Assembly: GCF_030444335.1 (NCBI RefSeq)
Contig: NZ_CP128595.1
Coordinates: forward strand, 1,874,501-1,938,500
Source of the DNA: Polaribacter huanghezhanensis
GTDB taxonomy: Bacteria; Bacteroidota; Bacteroidia; Flavobacteriales; Flavobacteriaceae
Length of the DNA stretch: 64,000 nt
Reading direction: 5' to 3'
The position numbers and the translations under genes were made by a program. This document shows positions 15,731 to 23,510 of this stretch, one piece after another. The notes below the pieces were generated by a model, which worked only from the letters and a program-made list of their open reading frames with translations, searched no databases and had not been told where the DNA came from. Position 1 is the first letter of the stretch. Each line of letters starts with the position of its first letter.

Positions 15731-17002
15731 ATGACTATATTAAGAAAATTAGCAGAGTTGACTTCTAAAAGTCAAAATGGTAACGTAACAGTTTCTGAAT
15801 TAGAAACTCAAGAAAAAATTGAAGTTCCTTCTTTTCACGACCAAGGATATAACATGTCTAAATCATGTACTGGAAATCCGCAAAACTTGCACGCTTCGCT
15901 AGATGCTTTATATCAGTCTTTTGAAAGAAGATGTAAAGAAAATTTGAATGAGCAACATCAATTAAAACAACCTTATATAACCGAACAAAAAGGAAAAAAA
16001 ACAGCTTTGTTAAATAAGGAAGAAGAGTTTCTTCGGCTAGAAAAGAAGGTAGTTGAAACTAATAATGAGATTGAAGAATTAAAGAAAGATTGTAGAAAAA
16101 TAAGAACAAATCCAGAAGATTATGTAAATGTAGATACGAAAGCAAGTGCAAAATTTTGGATTGGATTAAGTTTTTTAATTCCATTGACCATTTATATTTT
16201 CATTTTTTATATTTCAACTTCTTTCTCAGCTTTTTTTAGAGAGTTTGATCCCGGCATTAGTCTGTTTCAAGGAATGTTTGATCCACAAGCATTATCAAAA
16301 GCTTATGAAGCGAGTCTTTTAGAACTAGGTTTTGTATTGTTCATTCCTTTCATATTTTTTGCATTGGGCTATTTGATTCATATGTTTCAAGAAAAAAAAG
16401 GCATTGCAAATGCCTTAAAGATTGCAGCCTTATTTATCATTACTTTTCTGTTCGACGCTATTTTAGCATATCTAATTGATCAGAAATTATACAATTTAAA
16501 TAAAACATTTGAGAGTGAGGAATTTGGGGTTTCAGTGGCATTTCAAAGCGTCGGTTTCTGGGTTATCATTTTTGCTGGATTTGTAGCTTATATTGTTTGG
16601 GGATTGGTTTTTGATTTTGTCATGAAGGAAAATGCTGATAGAGATAAAATTAAAAAATTCCTCAAAGAGAAAAAAGAAGAAATAGTAGAAAAAGAGTGGA
16701 AACTAGTCAAACTTAAAGATGATATATTAACCGTAGAAGAGGTTATTTCAACGATTAAAGTTAGAGTGAGTGAATTGCAAAATATCATTGATGGTTTTAT
16801 TTTACCAGTAATGAACTACAAAGCTTTGTCAACAGTTTACCTGCAAGGTTGGCAAAAGTACATTGGATCTGAATTAACTGGTGATGAAACAAAAAGAGAT
16901 GCTCAATTATTGGCATGTAGAAAAATATATGATAAGCACATTAGTGATTTAGATATCAATACGGATACGTATCAGAATAAATTATATACAAAAACACATT
17001 AG
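15731..17002 (+). CDS. Coiled-coil protein with four membrane helices
   Basis: 423 residues. A soluble N-terminal part has a predicted coiled coil (about 85-135, LLNKEEEFLRLEKKVVETNNEIEELKKDCRK). Four membrane helices follow (about 140-165, 195-220, 230-250, 270-298), then a second coiled coil (about 305-355) and a helical C-terminus. No enzyme motif is seen. The shape suggests a membrane scaffold. It starts 3 bp after the TerB-like gene and ends 2 bp before the VWA-like lipoprotein, so the three products probably form one complex (inference). Confidence 0.75.
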   Translation: MTILRKLAELTSKSQNGNVTVSELETQEKIEVPSFHDQGYNMSKSCTGNPQNLHASLDALYQSFERRCKENLNEQHQLKQPYITEQKGKKTALLNKEEEFLRLEKKVVETNNEIEELKKDCRKIRTNPEDYVNVDTKASAKFWIGLSFLIPLTIYIFIFYISTSFSAFFREFDPGISLFQGMFDPQALSKAYEASLLELGFVLFIPFIFFALGYLIHMFQEKKGIANALKIAALFIITFLFDAILAYLIDQKLYNLNKTFESEEFGVSVAFQSVGFWVIIFAGFVAYIVWGLVFDFVMKENADRDKIKKFLKEKKEEIVEKEWKLVKLKDDILTVEEVISTIKVRVSELQNIIDGFILPVMNYKALSTVYLQGWQKYIGSELTGDETKRDAQLLACRKIYDKHISDLDINTDTYQNKLYTKTH

Positions 17003-17004
17003 TT

Positions 17005-17934
17005 ATGAAGAAAGAAAAAAAATTTTCTAAAATAATTATGTTATTCTTTTTAACCTTTTTATTACAAAGTTGTTCTTCTGAAGAGAAGAAAGAAATAGTA
17101 GTAAAAGAGGGTTCATCTGGACAAAATTCAAAATGCCCAAAACACATTTTAGAGAATAAGGATCAAAATTTGAATATCAGTATACTTTTAGACCTTTCTG
17201 ATAGAATTGAACAACCGAAAATAATAAGCAAAGATTCTGCCTACTTATCAAGTTTGTCCAAAGCATTGATTAATCATGTAAAACATAAAAAACTGATTAT
17301 GTTGGAAGATAAAATGCAATTATTTTTTAATCCTGAACCTAAAGACAGTAAAGTAAATGAAATTGCTAAAAAGTTAAAACTCTCTTTTACTAGAGAAACA
17401 TCAAAAGCAAGTTTAGAAGATGGAATTTCATTGTACTCAGATTACCCATCACAATTGTACTCACTTTCAAAAGAAGATGCAAAAAAATCTAAAGGATATC
17501 CAGGATCTGATATATGGCGTTTTTTTAAAGATCATGTAGAAGATTATTGCATGGATGATTGTCATAGAAATATTCTTGTAGTATTAACAGATGGTTATAT
17601 GTACCACTATAATACAGTCATGAAATCAGAAAATTTTACCTCATATTTAACACAAAAAAGCCTTAAAAAGCTTAAACTAAATAAAAGTACTTGGAAAAAA
17701 GAAATTGAGAAAAGAAAATTAGGGTTTATTCCAGTAGGCAAAGATTTAAAGAACCTTGAAGTACTAGTTATCGGAATAGAAAACCATAATACACGAAACC
17801 CTTACGCAAAAGATATTATAGAAAAGTATTGGAGCGATTGGTTTGATTCTATGAATATTAAGAACTATAAGATTAAAAGTGCTGATATTCCTTCAAGTAT
17901 AGAAAAAGTAATTTTTGACTTTATCAATAAGTAA
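17005..17934 (+). CDS. VWA-like lipoprotein
   Basis: 309 residues with a lipoprotein signal (LLQSC, about Cys23). The mature protein has a von Willebrand A-type core: first strand and metal-site-like LNISILLDLSDRIEQ (DLSDR in place of DxSxS, so only a partial MIDAS), central NILVVLTDGYMYHY (the TDG element), and late strand LEVLVIGIENHN. Two close Cys (CMDDC) lie before the TDG. A VWA-like domain would fit ligand or partner binding in the envelope. Together with the TerB-like gene it recalls, but does not match, known Ter stress operons. Confidence 0.75.
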   Translation: MKKEKKFSKIIMLFFLTFLLQSCSSEEKKEIVVKEGSSGQNSKCPKHILENKDQNLNISILLDLSDRIEQPKIISKDSAYLSSLSKALINHVKHKKLIMLEDKMQLFFNPEPKDSKVNEIAKKLKLSFTRETSKASLEDGISLYSDYPSQLYSLSKEDAKKSKGYPGSDIWRFFKDHVEDYCMDDCHRNILVVLTDGYMYHYNTVMKSENFTSYLTQKSLKKLKLNKSTWKKEIEKRKLGFIPVGKDLKNLEVLVIGIENHNTRNPYAKDIIEKYWSDWFDSMNIKNYKIKSADIPSSIEKVIFDFINK

Positions 17935-17939
17935 ATGAT

Positions 17940-18287
17940 ATGAAATCACTAAAAATTATATTACTATTTATAACAATAATCATCACAGGTAATGTCTCAG
18001 CACAAACCAATGTTTTTATTACAAATCAAGGAAAAAGTTACCATAAAAAAGACTGTCGGTTATTGCCAGAGAAACACATCAAAACAACTATCAAGAAGGC
18101 AAAGACAAAAGGGTACCTAGCTTGTAAAGTATGTGTGCCAAAAGTAAAAGGAGAACAAAGAAAGGTTGTGTCTAAAAAGGTAACAAAGAAAAATATAGCA
18201 ACAAGATGTATAGCTACAACACAAAAAGGAACACAATGTAAACGAAGAACAAAAAATACTTCAGGAAGATGTTGGCAACATAATTAA
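17940..18287 (+). CDS. Exported small Cys-rich protein with DUF5763-like zinc motif
   Basis: 115 residues. A signal peptide (about 1-21, ending VSAQ) is followed by an Ada/nuclease-like metal-binding segment (YHKKDCRLLPEKHIK..GYLACKVCVP; Cys/His ligands), a Lys-rich linker, and a C-terminal RCIATTQKGTQCKRRTKN..GRCWQH. That final piece matches the DUF5763 zinc-finger pattern (Cys, Cys, Cys, His). It is the last gene of the operon and converges on mutS2. DNA or RNA contact is possible, but export argues for an envelope role. Confidence 0.75.
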   Translation: MKSLKIILLFITIIITGNVSAQTNVFITNQGKSYHKKDCRLLPEKHIKTTIKKAKTKGYLACKVCVPKVKGEQRKVVSKKVTKKNIATRCIATTQKGTQCKRRTKNTSGRCWQHN

Positions 18288-18292
18288 GGCAA

Positions 18293-20527
18293 CTATTTCT
18301 TCACTTTTTCAACCAATTCTAATTGCTCTACTTTTGCTTTGGTGGTAAAAATTCCATAATTGATAAAGATGTTGTTTTTCTCAATTTTATCAACTGTTCC
18401 AACAGCATTTCCATCAATCAAACGAACACGGTCGTTAATTTTAAAGATATAAGCAGCTTTTTCTTTGGCAATTTTGGAAGCTTCTATTTTCTTTTCTTTA
18501 CGTACTTCAACTACTTTTTGCAAGACTTCTTTTTCAATTTGTTTTACAACTTCTTTCTTTTTGAAGACTTCTCTTTTCTCTTTTCTTTTTTCTTCTTTTG
18601 TCTTTTCTTTTTGCGGATTTCTCTTTAAGTGTTTTGTTTTTTCTGTTTCAATCCATTTTTGTAGTTCGGCATTGAATTGCTTTTTATTATTGGTTTGTAA
18701 ATAGTGATTTAACAACTCGTTTACTTTTCTTCCAATCGTTAACATTTTTTGATTGCTATCATACAACTCTTGAAAATCGGCTAGTTTATCTTGTACTTTT
18801 TGTTCTTTTTCTTGCAAACTATCAACATGTTCTTTTCCTTTAGAAACTTGTTTTTCTAAATTATCTGAATTTTTTTGCAAGCGATTGCGTTCTTTTTGTA
18901 GCTTAGAAATGGTTTTATCCAAACGGATTTTTTCCGTTTCTACACGTTTTTTTGCTTGATTGATTAAACTAAACGGAATGCCATTTTTCTGTGCAACTTC
19001 AAACGTAAAAGAACTTCCTGCTTGCCCAACATACAGTTTATATAAAGGTTCTAAAGTACGTTCGTTAAACTGCATATTTGCGTTCGTTACATTTTCCAAT
19101 TCGTTTGCCAACACTTTTAAATTGGAATAATGTGTGGTGATAATTCCGAATGCTTTTTTACTATAAAATTCTTCCAAGAAAATTTCTGCCAATGCACCAC
19201 CTAATTCAGGATCAGAACCAGTACCAAATTCATCAATTAAAAACAAGGTGTTTTTATTACATTTTCGTAAAAAATTACGCATGTTTTTTAGTCGATAACT
19301 ATACGTACTTAACTGATTTTCTATAGATTGATTGTCTCCAATATCTGTAAGAATTGTATTAAAAATATAAGTTTCGCTGCGTTCATCAACCGGAATTAAC
19401 AAGCCGCTTTGCAACATCACTTGTAACAAACCAATGGTTTTTAGCGTGATGCTTTTTCCACCAGCATTTGGACCAGAAATAACAATGATTTGCTGTTTTT
19501 CATTTAAAATGATAGACTGCGGAACGGTTTCTATATTTTTCTCTTGATTTTTTTTCCAAAGAATAGGATGGTATGCTTTTTTAAAATCAATTTTCTTTTC
19601 TGAAGTTATTTTTGGTAAAACTGCATCTAAACTTTTGCCATATATTGCTTTTGCAGCAATGGCATCTAAATGTGTTAAATACTGTAAATACAAGTGTAAC
19701 AACGGAACAAAAGGTTTGATTTCTGCCGCTAATTTTTTTAGTATTTTGGTAACCTCTTGTTGTTCTTCGTAGCTTAAATTTTGTAATTCTCTGTCGTAAT
19801 TTAAAGTAGCTTGTGGTGCAATATAAACGATGTTTCCAGATTTAGAAGATCCTAAAAAATTTCCTTTCACTTTACGTCTGTGCATTGCCATGACAGCCAA
19901 AACTCTATGATTGTCAACAACCGACTCTCTAATATCATCTAGAAATCCAGCTGCTGCATACTTGCTTAAATCTCTGGTGAAACTCTCACCAATTTTACCA
20001 CGGATTTTAGCGATTTCTTTTCTAATTTCTTTTAATTGTGGCGATGCCGTATTGGCAACTTCTCCATACGAAGTAATAATTTTATTGATGGTATTTATAA
20101 TGACAGGTGTGTACTCAATATCTTGGCTAATTCTTTGTATGGTAGTAAAATAAGTTTCAAATTTTGTAAAGAATTTCAGCAATTCATTTACCGTTTCAGA
20201 AACGGTAGCAATTTTTAAAAAAGCACTTGCTTCTAAAAAACTATTTTCAATATTTAGCGTAAATATTTCTTTAGAAATATCTTCAAATCCATGATTTGGA
20301 ACTTTATTCTCACTAATAAATGAAGATAAATATTCATTTACTAAATTTAATTCTTGCTGCAATAATTCAGCATCTTCAATAGGTTTGATGTTTAGAACAT
20401 TGGCTTTCCCTAATTCAGAAATACAATATTCTGCTACATGTTGTAAAACTGTAGGGAACTCTAAATCTTGCACCGTTTTTTCTGAAATATTCTTAGCCAA
20501 ACTATTATCTTTGATTTTCGCTGTCAT
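18293..20527 (-). CDS. mutS2: Endonuclease MutS2
   Basis: 744 residues, the usual length for MutS2. The N-terminal core and clamp are followed by the ATPase with Walker A GPNAGGKS (about 354-361), Walker B LFLIDEFGTGSDP and the ST-x-TTHYSNLK loop. A coiled coil (about 520-620), a Lys/Glu-rich linker and a short C-terminal KOW-like strand domain (INDRVRLIDGNAVGTVDKIE) follow. The C-terminal Smr nuclease domain of Bacillus MutS2 seems absent, as in many Bacteroidota. The start codon at 20527 lies inside a dispersed repeat, giving an extra N-terminal MTAKIKDNSLAK. Confidence 0.93.
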   Translation of the reverse strand: MTAKIKDNSLAKNISEKTVQDLEFPTVLQHVAEYCISELGKANVLNIKPIEDAELLQQELNLVNEYLSSFISENKVPNHGFEDISKEIFTLNIENSFLEASAFLKIATVSETVNELLKFFTKFETYFTTIQRISQDIEYTPVIINTINKIITSYGEVANTASPQLKEIRKEIAKIRGKIGESFTRDLSKYAAAGFLDDIRESVVDNHRVLAVMAMHRRKVKGNFLGSSKSGNIVYIAPQATLNYDRELQNLSYEEQQEVTKILKKLAAEIKPFVPLLHLYLQYLTHLDAIAAKAIYGKSLDAVLPKITSEKKIDFKKAYHPILWKKNQEKNIETVPQSIILNEKQQIIVISGPNAGGKSITLKTIGLLQVMLQSGLLIPVDERSETYIFNTILTDIGDNQSIENQLSTYSYRLKNMRNFLRKCNKNTLFLIDEFGTGSDPELGGALAEIFLEEFYSKKAFGIITTHYSNLKVLANELENVTNANMQFNERTLEPLYKLYVGQAGSSFTFEVAQKNGIPFSLINQAKKRVETEKIRLDKTISKLQKERNRLQKNSDNLEKQVSKGKEHVDSLQEKEQKVQDKLADFQELYDSNQKMLTIGRKVNELLNHYLQTNNKKQFNAELQKWIETEKTKHLKRNPQKEKTKEEKRKEKREVFKKKEVVKQIEKEVLQKVVEVRKEKKIEASKIAKEKAAYIFKINDRVRLIDGNAVGTVDKIEKNNIFINYGIFTTKAKVEQLELVEKVKK

Positions 20528-20585
20528 TCCGACTAAAATGGAGGAATCTGATACTACAGATCTCTCGACTCCGCTCGAGATGACA
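20522..20585. repeat. Dispersed repeat, TCTCGACTnCGCTCGA family, copy 2 (overlaps mutS2 start)
   Basis: TGTCATTCCGAC (20522 on), GGAGGAATCT (20540 on), then CTCTCGACTCCGCTCGAGATGACA (20562-20585 region). The outer ends TGTCAT and ATGACA pair. The whole gap between mutS2 and ung is 100 bp, so the repeat occupies most of the divergent promoter region. Confidence 0.8.
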
Positions 20586-20627
20586 TTTAATTAAATGAAC
20601 AAACAACGAAAGCAAAAATAAGAAAGT

Positions 20628-21299
20628 ATGCATCTAAACATATCGGATTCTTGGAAAAATATTTTACAAACAGAATTTGAGAAACCGTATTTTAAAAGCT
20701 TAACCAGTTTTGTAAAATCAGAATATCAAAATTCTACCTGTTATCCTGATGAAAAGGACATTTTTGCAGCTTTTAATGCGTGTTCTTTTGATGCTTTAAA
20801 AGTGGTAATTATTGGTCAAGATCCATATCACGGAACCGGACAAGCAAATGGTTTGTGTTTTTCTGTTAAAGAAGGAATAAAACATCCACCATCATTACAA
20901 AATATTTTTAAAGAATTAGAAGCAGATTTACAAATTCCAATTCCAATTCCGATTTCTGGAGATTTATCTCGTTGGGCAGCACAAGGAGTTTTGTTGTTAA
21001 ATGCTACATTAACAGTTAGAACTCACGAAGCTGGAAGTCATCAAAAACAAGGTTGGGAAACATTTACAGACGCTGTGATTTCAAGAATATCCGAAGAAAA
21101 GGAAAATGTTGTTTTTTTGCTTTGGGGCGGGTTTGCACACAAAAAAGGAAAGAATATTGACACAAAAAAACATCATGTGTTTACTTCTGGTCATCCATCG
21201 CCATTAAGTGCAAATCGTGGTTATTGGTTTGGTAACAAGCACTTTTCTAAAACAAATGAAATCTTAAAAAGCTTAAGAAAATCAATTATTGAATGGTAA
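20628..21299 (+). CDS. ung: Uracil-DNA glycosylase
   Basis: 223 residues, family 1 UDG. Active-site motif VVIIGQDPYHGTGQANGLCFSV holds the catalytic Asp (GQDPYHG). The later HPSPLSANRGYWFGNKHFSKTN holds the conserved His of the minor-groove loop, and WAAQGVLLLNATLTVR the substrate-pocket Asn. It removes uracil from DNA in base-excision repair. It is divergent from mutS2 across a repeat-filled 100-bp gap. The sequence IPIPIPI at about residue 104 is a small local repeat. Confidence 0.97.
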   Translation: MHLNISDSWKNILQTEFEKPYFKSLTSFVKSEYQNSTCYPDEKDIFAAFNACSFDALKVVIIGQDPYHGTGQANGLCFSVKEGIKHPPSLQNIFKELEADLQIPIPIPISGDLSRWAAQGVLLLNATLTVRTHEAGSHQKQGWETFTDAVISRISEEKENVVFLLWGGFAHKKGKNIDTKKHHVFTSGHPSPLSANRGYWFGNKHFSKTNEILKSLRKSIIEW

Positions 21300-21374
21300 T
21301 TTGTTTTGCTAATTATTTATGTGTAAAACACTAGATAATCTCGTTCTTTTGTGTTTTCCAATAAAAATAACATC

Positions 21375-21424
21375 AACCTATTAACATAGGTTAATAGATT
21401 TTAGGATAAAGAGATGTATATTTG
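21375..21424 (+). promoter_or_regulatory. Palindrome plus promoter for a short transcript
   Basis: The perfect inverted repeat AACCTAT-taac-ATAGGTT (21375-21392) is followed 24 bp later by a consensus -7 box TATATTTG (21417-21424). No gene starts downstream on this strand; a terminator follows at 21481. The gap 21300-21596 contains otherwise only this unit. Confidence 0.6.
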
Positions 21425-21428
21425 AATT

Positions 21429-21514
21429 ATAGACAATCCCCTAAATGTCTAATAATTCATCCTCGAATTAATTTAGTTAAAAAAAGACTTCCCAGAAAAG
21501 GCAAGTCTTTTTTG
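21429..21514 (+). ncRNA. Candidate small RNA of about 85 nt
   Basis: This is the transcript predicted between the TATATTTG box and the terminator. It contains AGACA-atcccctaaa-TGTCT (21431-21450), extendable by flanking AT/AT and GAATT/AATTC pairs, with CCCC exposed in the loop. A single-stranded C-rich stretch (CATCCTC) and the terminator hairpin follow. No ORF longer than 8 codons (ATG 21445) lies in it. It could be a member of a known flavobacterial RNA family such as Flavo-1, which I cannot test here. Confidence 0.45.
21481..21514. terminator. Intrinsic terminator
   Basis: Stem AAAAGACTT / AAGTCTTTT with inner CC/GG pairs and an AGAAAA loop, followed by a T-run on the + strand. The sequence would also work on the - strand for the lipoprotein gene that ends at 21597. 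Confidence 0.75.
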
Positions 21515-21596
21515 TTTATAGGCTTATAAGTGGCATTTTTTAGAAACAAAAACCCGCTATAAAAACGGATTTATTGAATTTGAATAAGACAGTCAA

Positions 21597-21761
21597 CTAC
21601 TTAACCGTTGCTTTTGTTACAATGGTTGTTTGTTGAAATTTTTGTTGAGTTTGTTTCGTTGATGTGTTTTCTGCTAAGCCACAGCTAGCAGATGTGCTTC
21701 TACATGAAGTACTACTCAGAATTCCTACTGTACAAACTGCAATAAATACTACTTTTTTCAT
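21597..21761 (-). CDS. 54-residue putative lipoprotein
   Basis: The reverse strand reads MKKVVFIAVCTVGILSSTSC and then a polar, Gln/Thr-rich tail with one more Cys (SASCGLAENTS). This is the standard form of a small flavobacterial lipoprotein: a basic start, a hydrophobic core and a Cys at residue 20 in a relaxed lipobox (STSC). It lies 21 bp downstream of nothing on its strand and is followed by the bidirectional terminator. Role unknown. Confidence 0.6.
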   Translation of the reverse strand: MKKVVFIAVCTVGILSSTSCRSTSASCGLAENTSTKQTQQKFQQTTIVTKATVK

Positions 21762-21782
21762 TTTGGACTAAAATTTAAAAGT

Positions 21783-22643
21783 TTAAATGTACATATTTTT
21801 AATGAGTTTTTGAGCATTTGCCTTCGAGTCTATGACGCTCAATGCTATCATTTTATTTTGTATTTCAGTAATTAATTCTTTAGAAATTGAATTTTCGCTT
21901 TCCCATGTTGTAATCGACAACCACTTTTGAACATCTTCTAGCTTTTGTTGATAGCGTTTAGACAGAATTATATCAATATTTTCTATATTTTTAAAAGTCG
22001 CAGTTTTGGTGTTGATGATATTTAAAATCGCTTTTATTTCTTCTGGATGATGCTCTAACACTTCATTTCTAACAGCAATAACAAAACAGGGCCAAGGAGT
22101 AGGGCAGTTTCCAATTCTTCGAAAAGTGCTATCGTCAACGAAAGGTTTTGTGGTAAAATGTTCCCACATAAAATAACCTGCTTCTCCATTTTTAAGCGCT
22201 TCAATTCCGCCTTCTAAATCACCAACCACTTTAAACTGTAATTTGTTGATGTCCCAACCATTATTATACGCGTTTACAATAGCCATTAAATGCGAACCAG
22301 AACCAAATCTACTGATTGCAATAATTGCGTGTTCTAAATCAGAAACGTACTGAAAAGAAGAATTGTTAGCTACATGAATTCCCCAAACTAACGGACTTTT
22401 AACATAGGTTTGTACAATTTTAGACGGATTTCCATCGCCAATGTCTTTAATGATTCCTTCTGTTAAAATAATGGCAATATCTATTTCAGAATTTCGAAGA
22501 GCAGTATTCATTTCTCCTGTTCCACCAGGAAAATCTTTCCAACGTAAATTGATGTTGTGTTTTGCGAATTCTTTGTTTTTTAGCGCTACGTACCAAGGAT
22601 AATTAAAATGCTCTGGAACACCGCCAATTGTAAGGTTAATCAT
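21783..22643 (-). CDS. Cytosolic periplasmic-binding-protein-fold protein (NMT1/SsuA-like)
   Basis: 286 residues. The fold is that of type 2 solute-binding proteins: MINLTIGGVPEHFNYPWYVAL start, FPGGTGEMNTALRNSEIDIAIILTEG, and the hinge and second lobe with ISRFGSGSHLMAIV. It has no signal peptide or lipobox, and there is no ABC transporter nearby. It begins right after the nucleoside phosphorylase stop (TAA then ATG), so the two are one transcript. A cytosolic enzyme or ligand sensor related to the Thi5/MqnA fold is possible; the ligand is unknown. Confidence 0.8.
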   Translation of the reverse strand: MINLTIGGVPEHFNYPWYVALKNKEFAKHNINLRWKDFPGGTGEMNTALRNSEIDIAIILTEGIIKDIGDGNPSKIVQTYVKSPLVWGIHVANNSSFQYVSDLEHAIIAISRFGSGSHLMAIVNAYNNGWDINKLQFKVVGDLEGGIEALKNGEAGYFMWEHFTTKPFVDDSTFRRIGNCPTPWPCFVIAVRNEVLEHHPEEIKAILNIINTKTATFKNIENIDIILSKRYQQKLEDVQKWLSITTWESENSISKELITEIQNKMIALSVIDSKANAQKLIKNMYI

Positions 22644-23510
22644 TTATTCAGCCAGTTTATCCAAGGTATACAGAATTAAATCATCAACAACTTTTCCGTA
22701 ATCTTTACTAAAAGTTCCGTTTGCTCTGTTTGCAATAATTGCATTCATAGAACAGGCGTGATGCCCTAATAATTTAGACAATCCATAAATTGCAGATGTT
22801 TCCATTTCTAAATTGGTAACTCGTGTTCCGTTAAAATTAAAACTATCAATTTTAGAATTTAAATCAGCATCTTGTAGCGCCAAACGCAACACACGTCCTT
22901 GCGGTCCGTAAAATCCACCAGCCGTTGCTGTCATTCCTTTGAAAACTTTTTCTGAAGAGATTTTAGCTTCTAATTCTTTACTATTTTCAACAATAATTGG
23001 ATGGCATTTTTTAGCGCTCCAATTGGTGTGTTTCACAAAAGCATTTTCTATTGCTGGATGAGAAATTTCATCAACTTGATAAGAAAGTAACATTCCGTTT
23101 AAATCTAAGCTAAAAGTGCTCATTAAAAAGCTATCAACAGGAATGTCGTTTTGTAAAGAGCCAGAAGTACCAACTCTTACAATATTTAAAGCTGTGTGAG
23201 TTGGTTTTATAGTTCTCGTTTCTAAATCAATATTTACCAAAGCGTCTAATTCATTGATAACAATATCAATATTATCTGGTCCAATTCCGGTTGAAATAAC
23301 AGAGATTCGCTTGCCTTTATACAAACCAGTTGACGTTTTAAACTCTCGTTTTTGAGTGGTAAATTCTACAGAATCAAAATGTTTTGTAATTTTATCTACG
23401 CGATCTTGATCTCCAACAAAAATAATATCTGTGGCAATATTTTCTGGACGTAAATTTAAATGATAAATGCTTCCGTCGGAGTTTAAAATCAGTTCTGATT
23501 CTTGTATCAT
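22644..23510 (-). CDS. Nucleoside phosphorylase (Udp/PNP family)
   Basis: 288 residues of the phosphorylase superfamily: phosphate-site GDQDRVDKI, mid-domain STGIGPDNIDIVINELDAL, RVGTSGSLQ, and the late NLEMETSAIYGLSKLLGH with the ribose-binding Met-Glu. It cleaves a nucleoside with phosphate to a base and ribose 1-phosphate. The NLEMETS signature fits uridine phosphorylase-like members best. It overlaps the DUF1835 gene by 4 bp and abuts the binding-protein-like gene, suggesting a three-gene operon. Confidence 0.88.
   Translation of the reverse strand: MIQESELILNSDGSIYHLNLRPENIATDIIFVGDQDRVDKITKHFDSVEFTTQKREFKTSTGLYKGKRISVISTGIGPDNIDIVINELDALVNIDLETRTIKPTHTALNIVRVGTSGSLQNDIPVDSFLMSTFSLDLNGMLLSYQVDEISHPAIENAFVKHTNWSAKKCHPIIVENSKELEAKISSEKVFKGMTATAGGFYGPQGRVLRLALQDADLNSKIDSFNFNGTRVTNLEMETSAIYGLSKLLGHHACSMNAIIANRANGTFSKDYGKVVDDLILYTLDKLAE

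Noticed and set aside
18323..18704. Two Phe-rich open frames on the + strand
   Set aside because: They are the antisense of the Lys/Glu-rich end of mutS2, which produces Phe-rich shadows.
21783..23510. Futalosine (MqnA/MqnB-type) menaquinone genes
   Set aside because: A binding-protein fold beside a nucleoside phosphorylase recalls MqnA/D and MqnB, but the phosphorylase has a uridine-phosphorylase-like NLEMETS signature and no other mqn gene is present.
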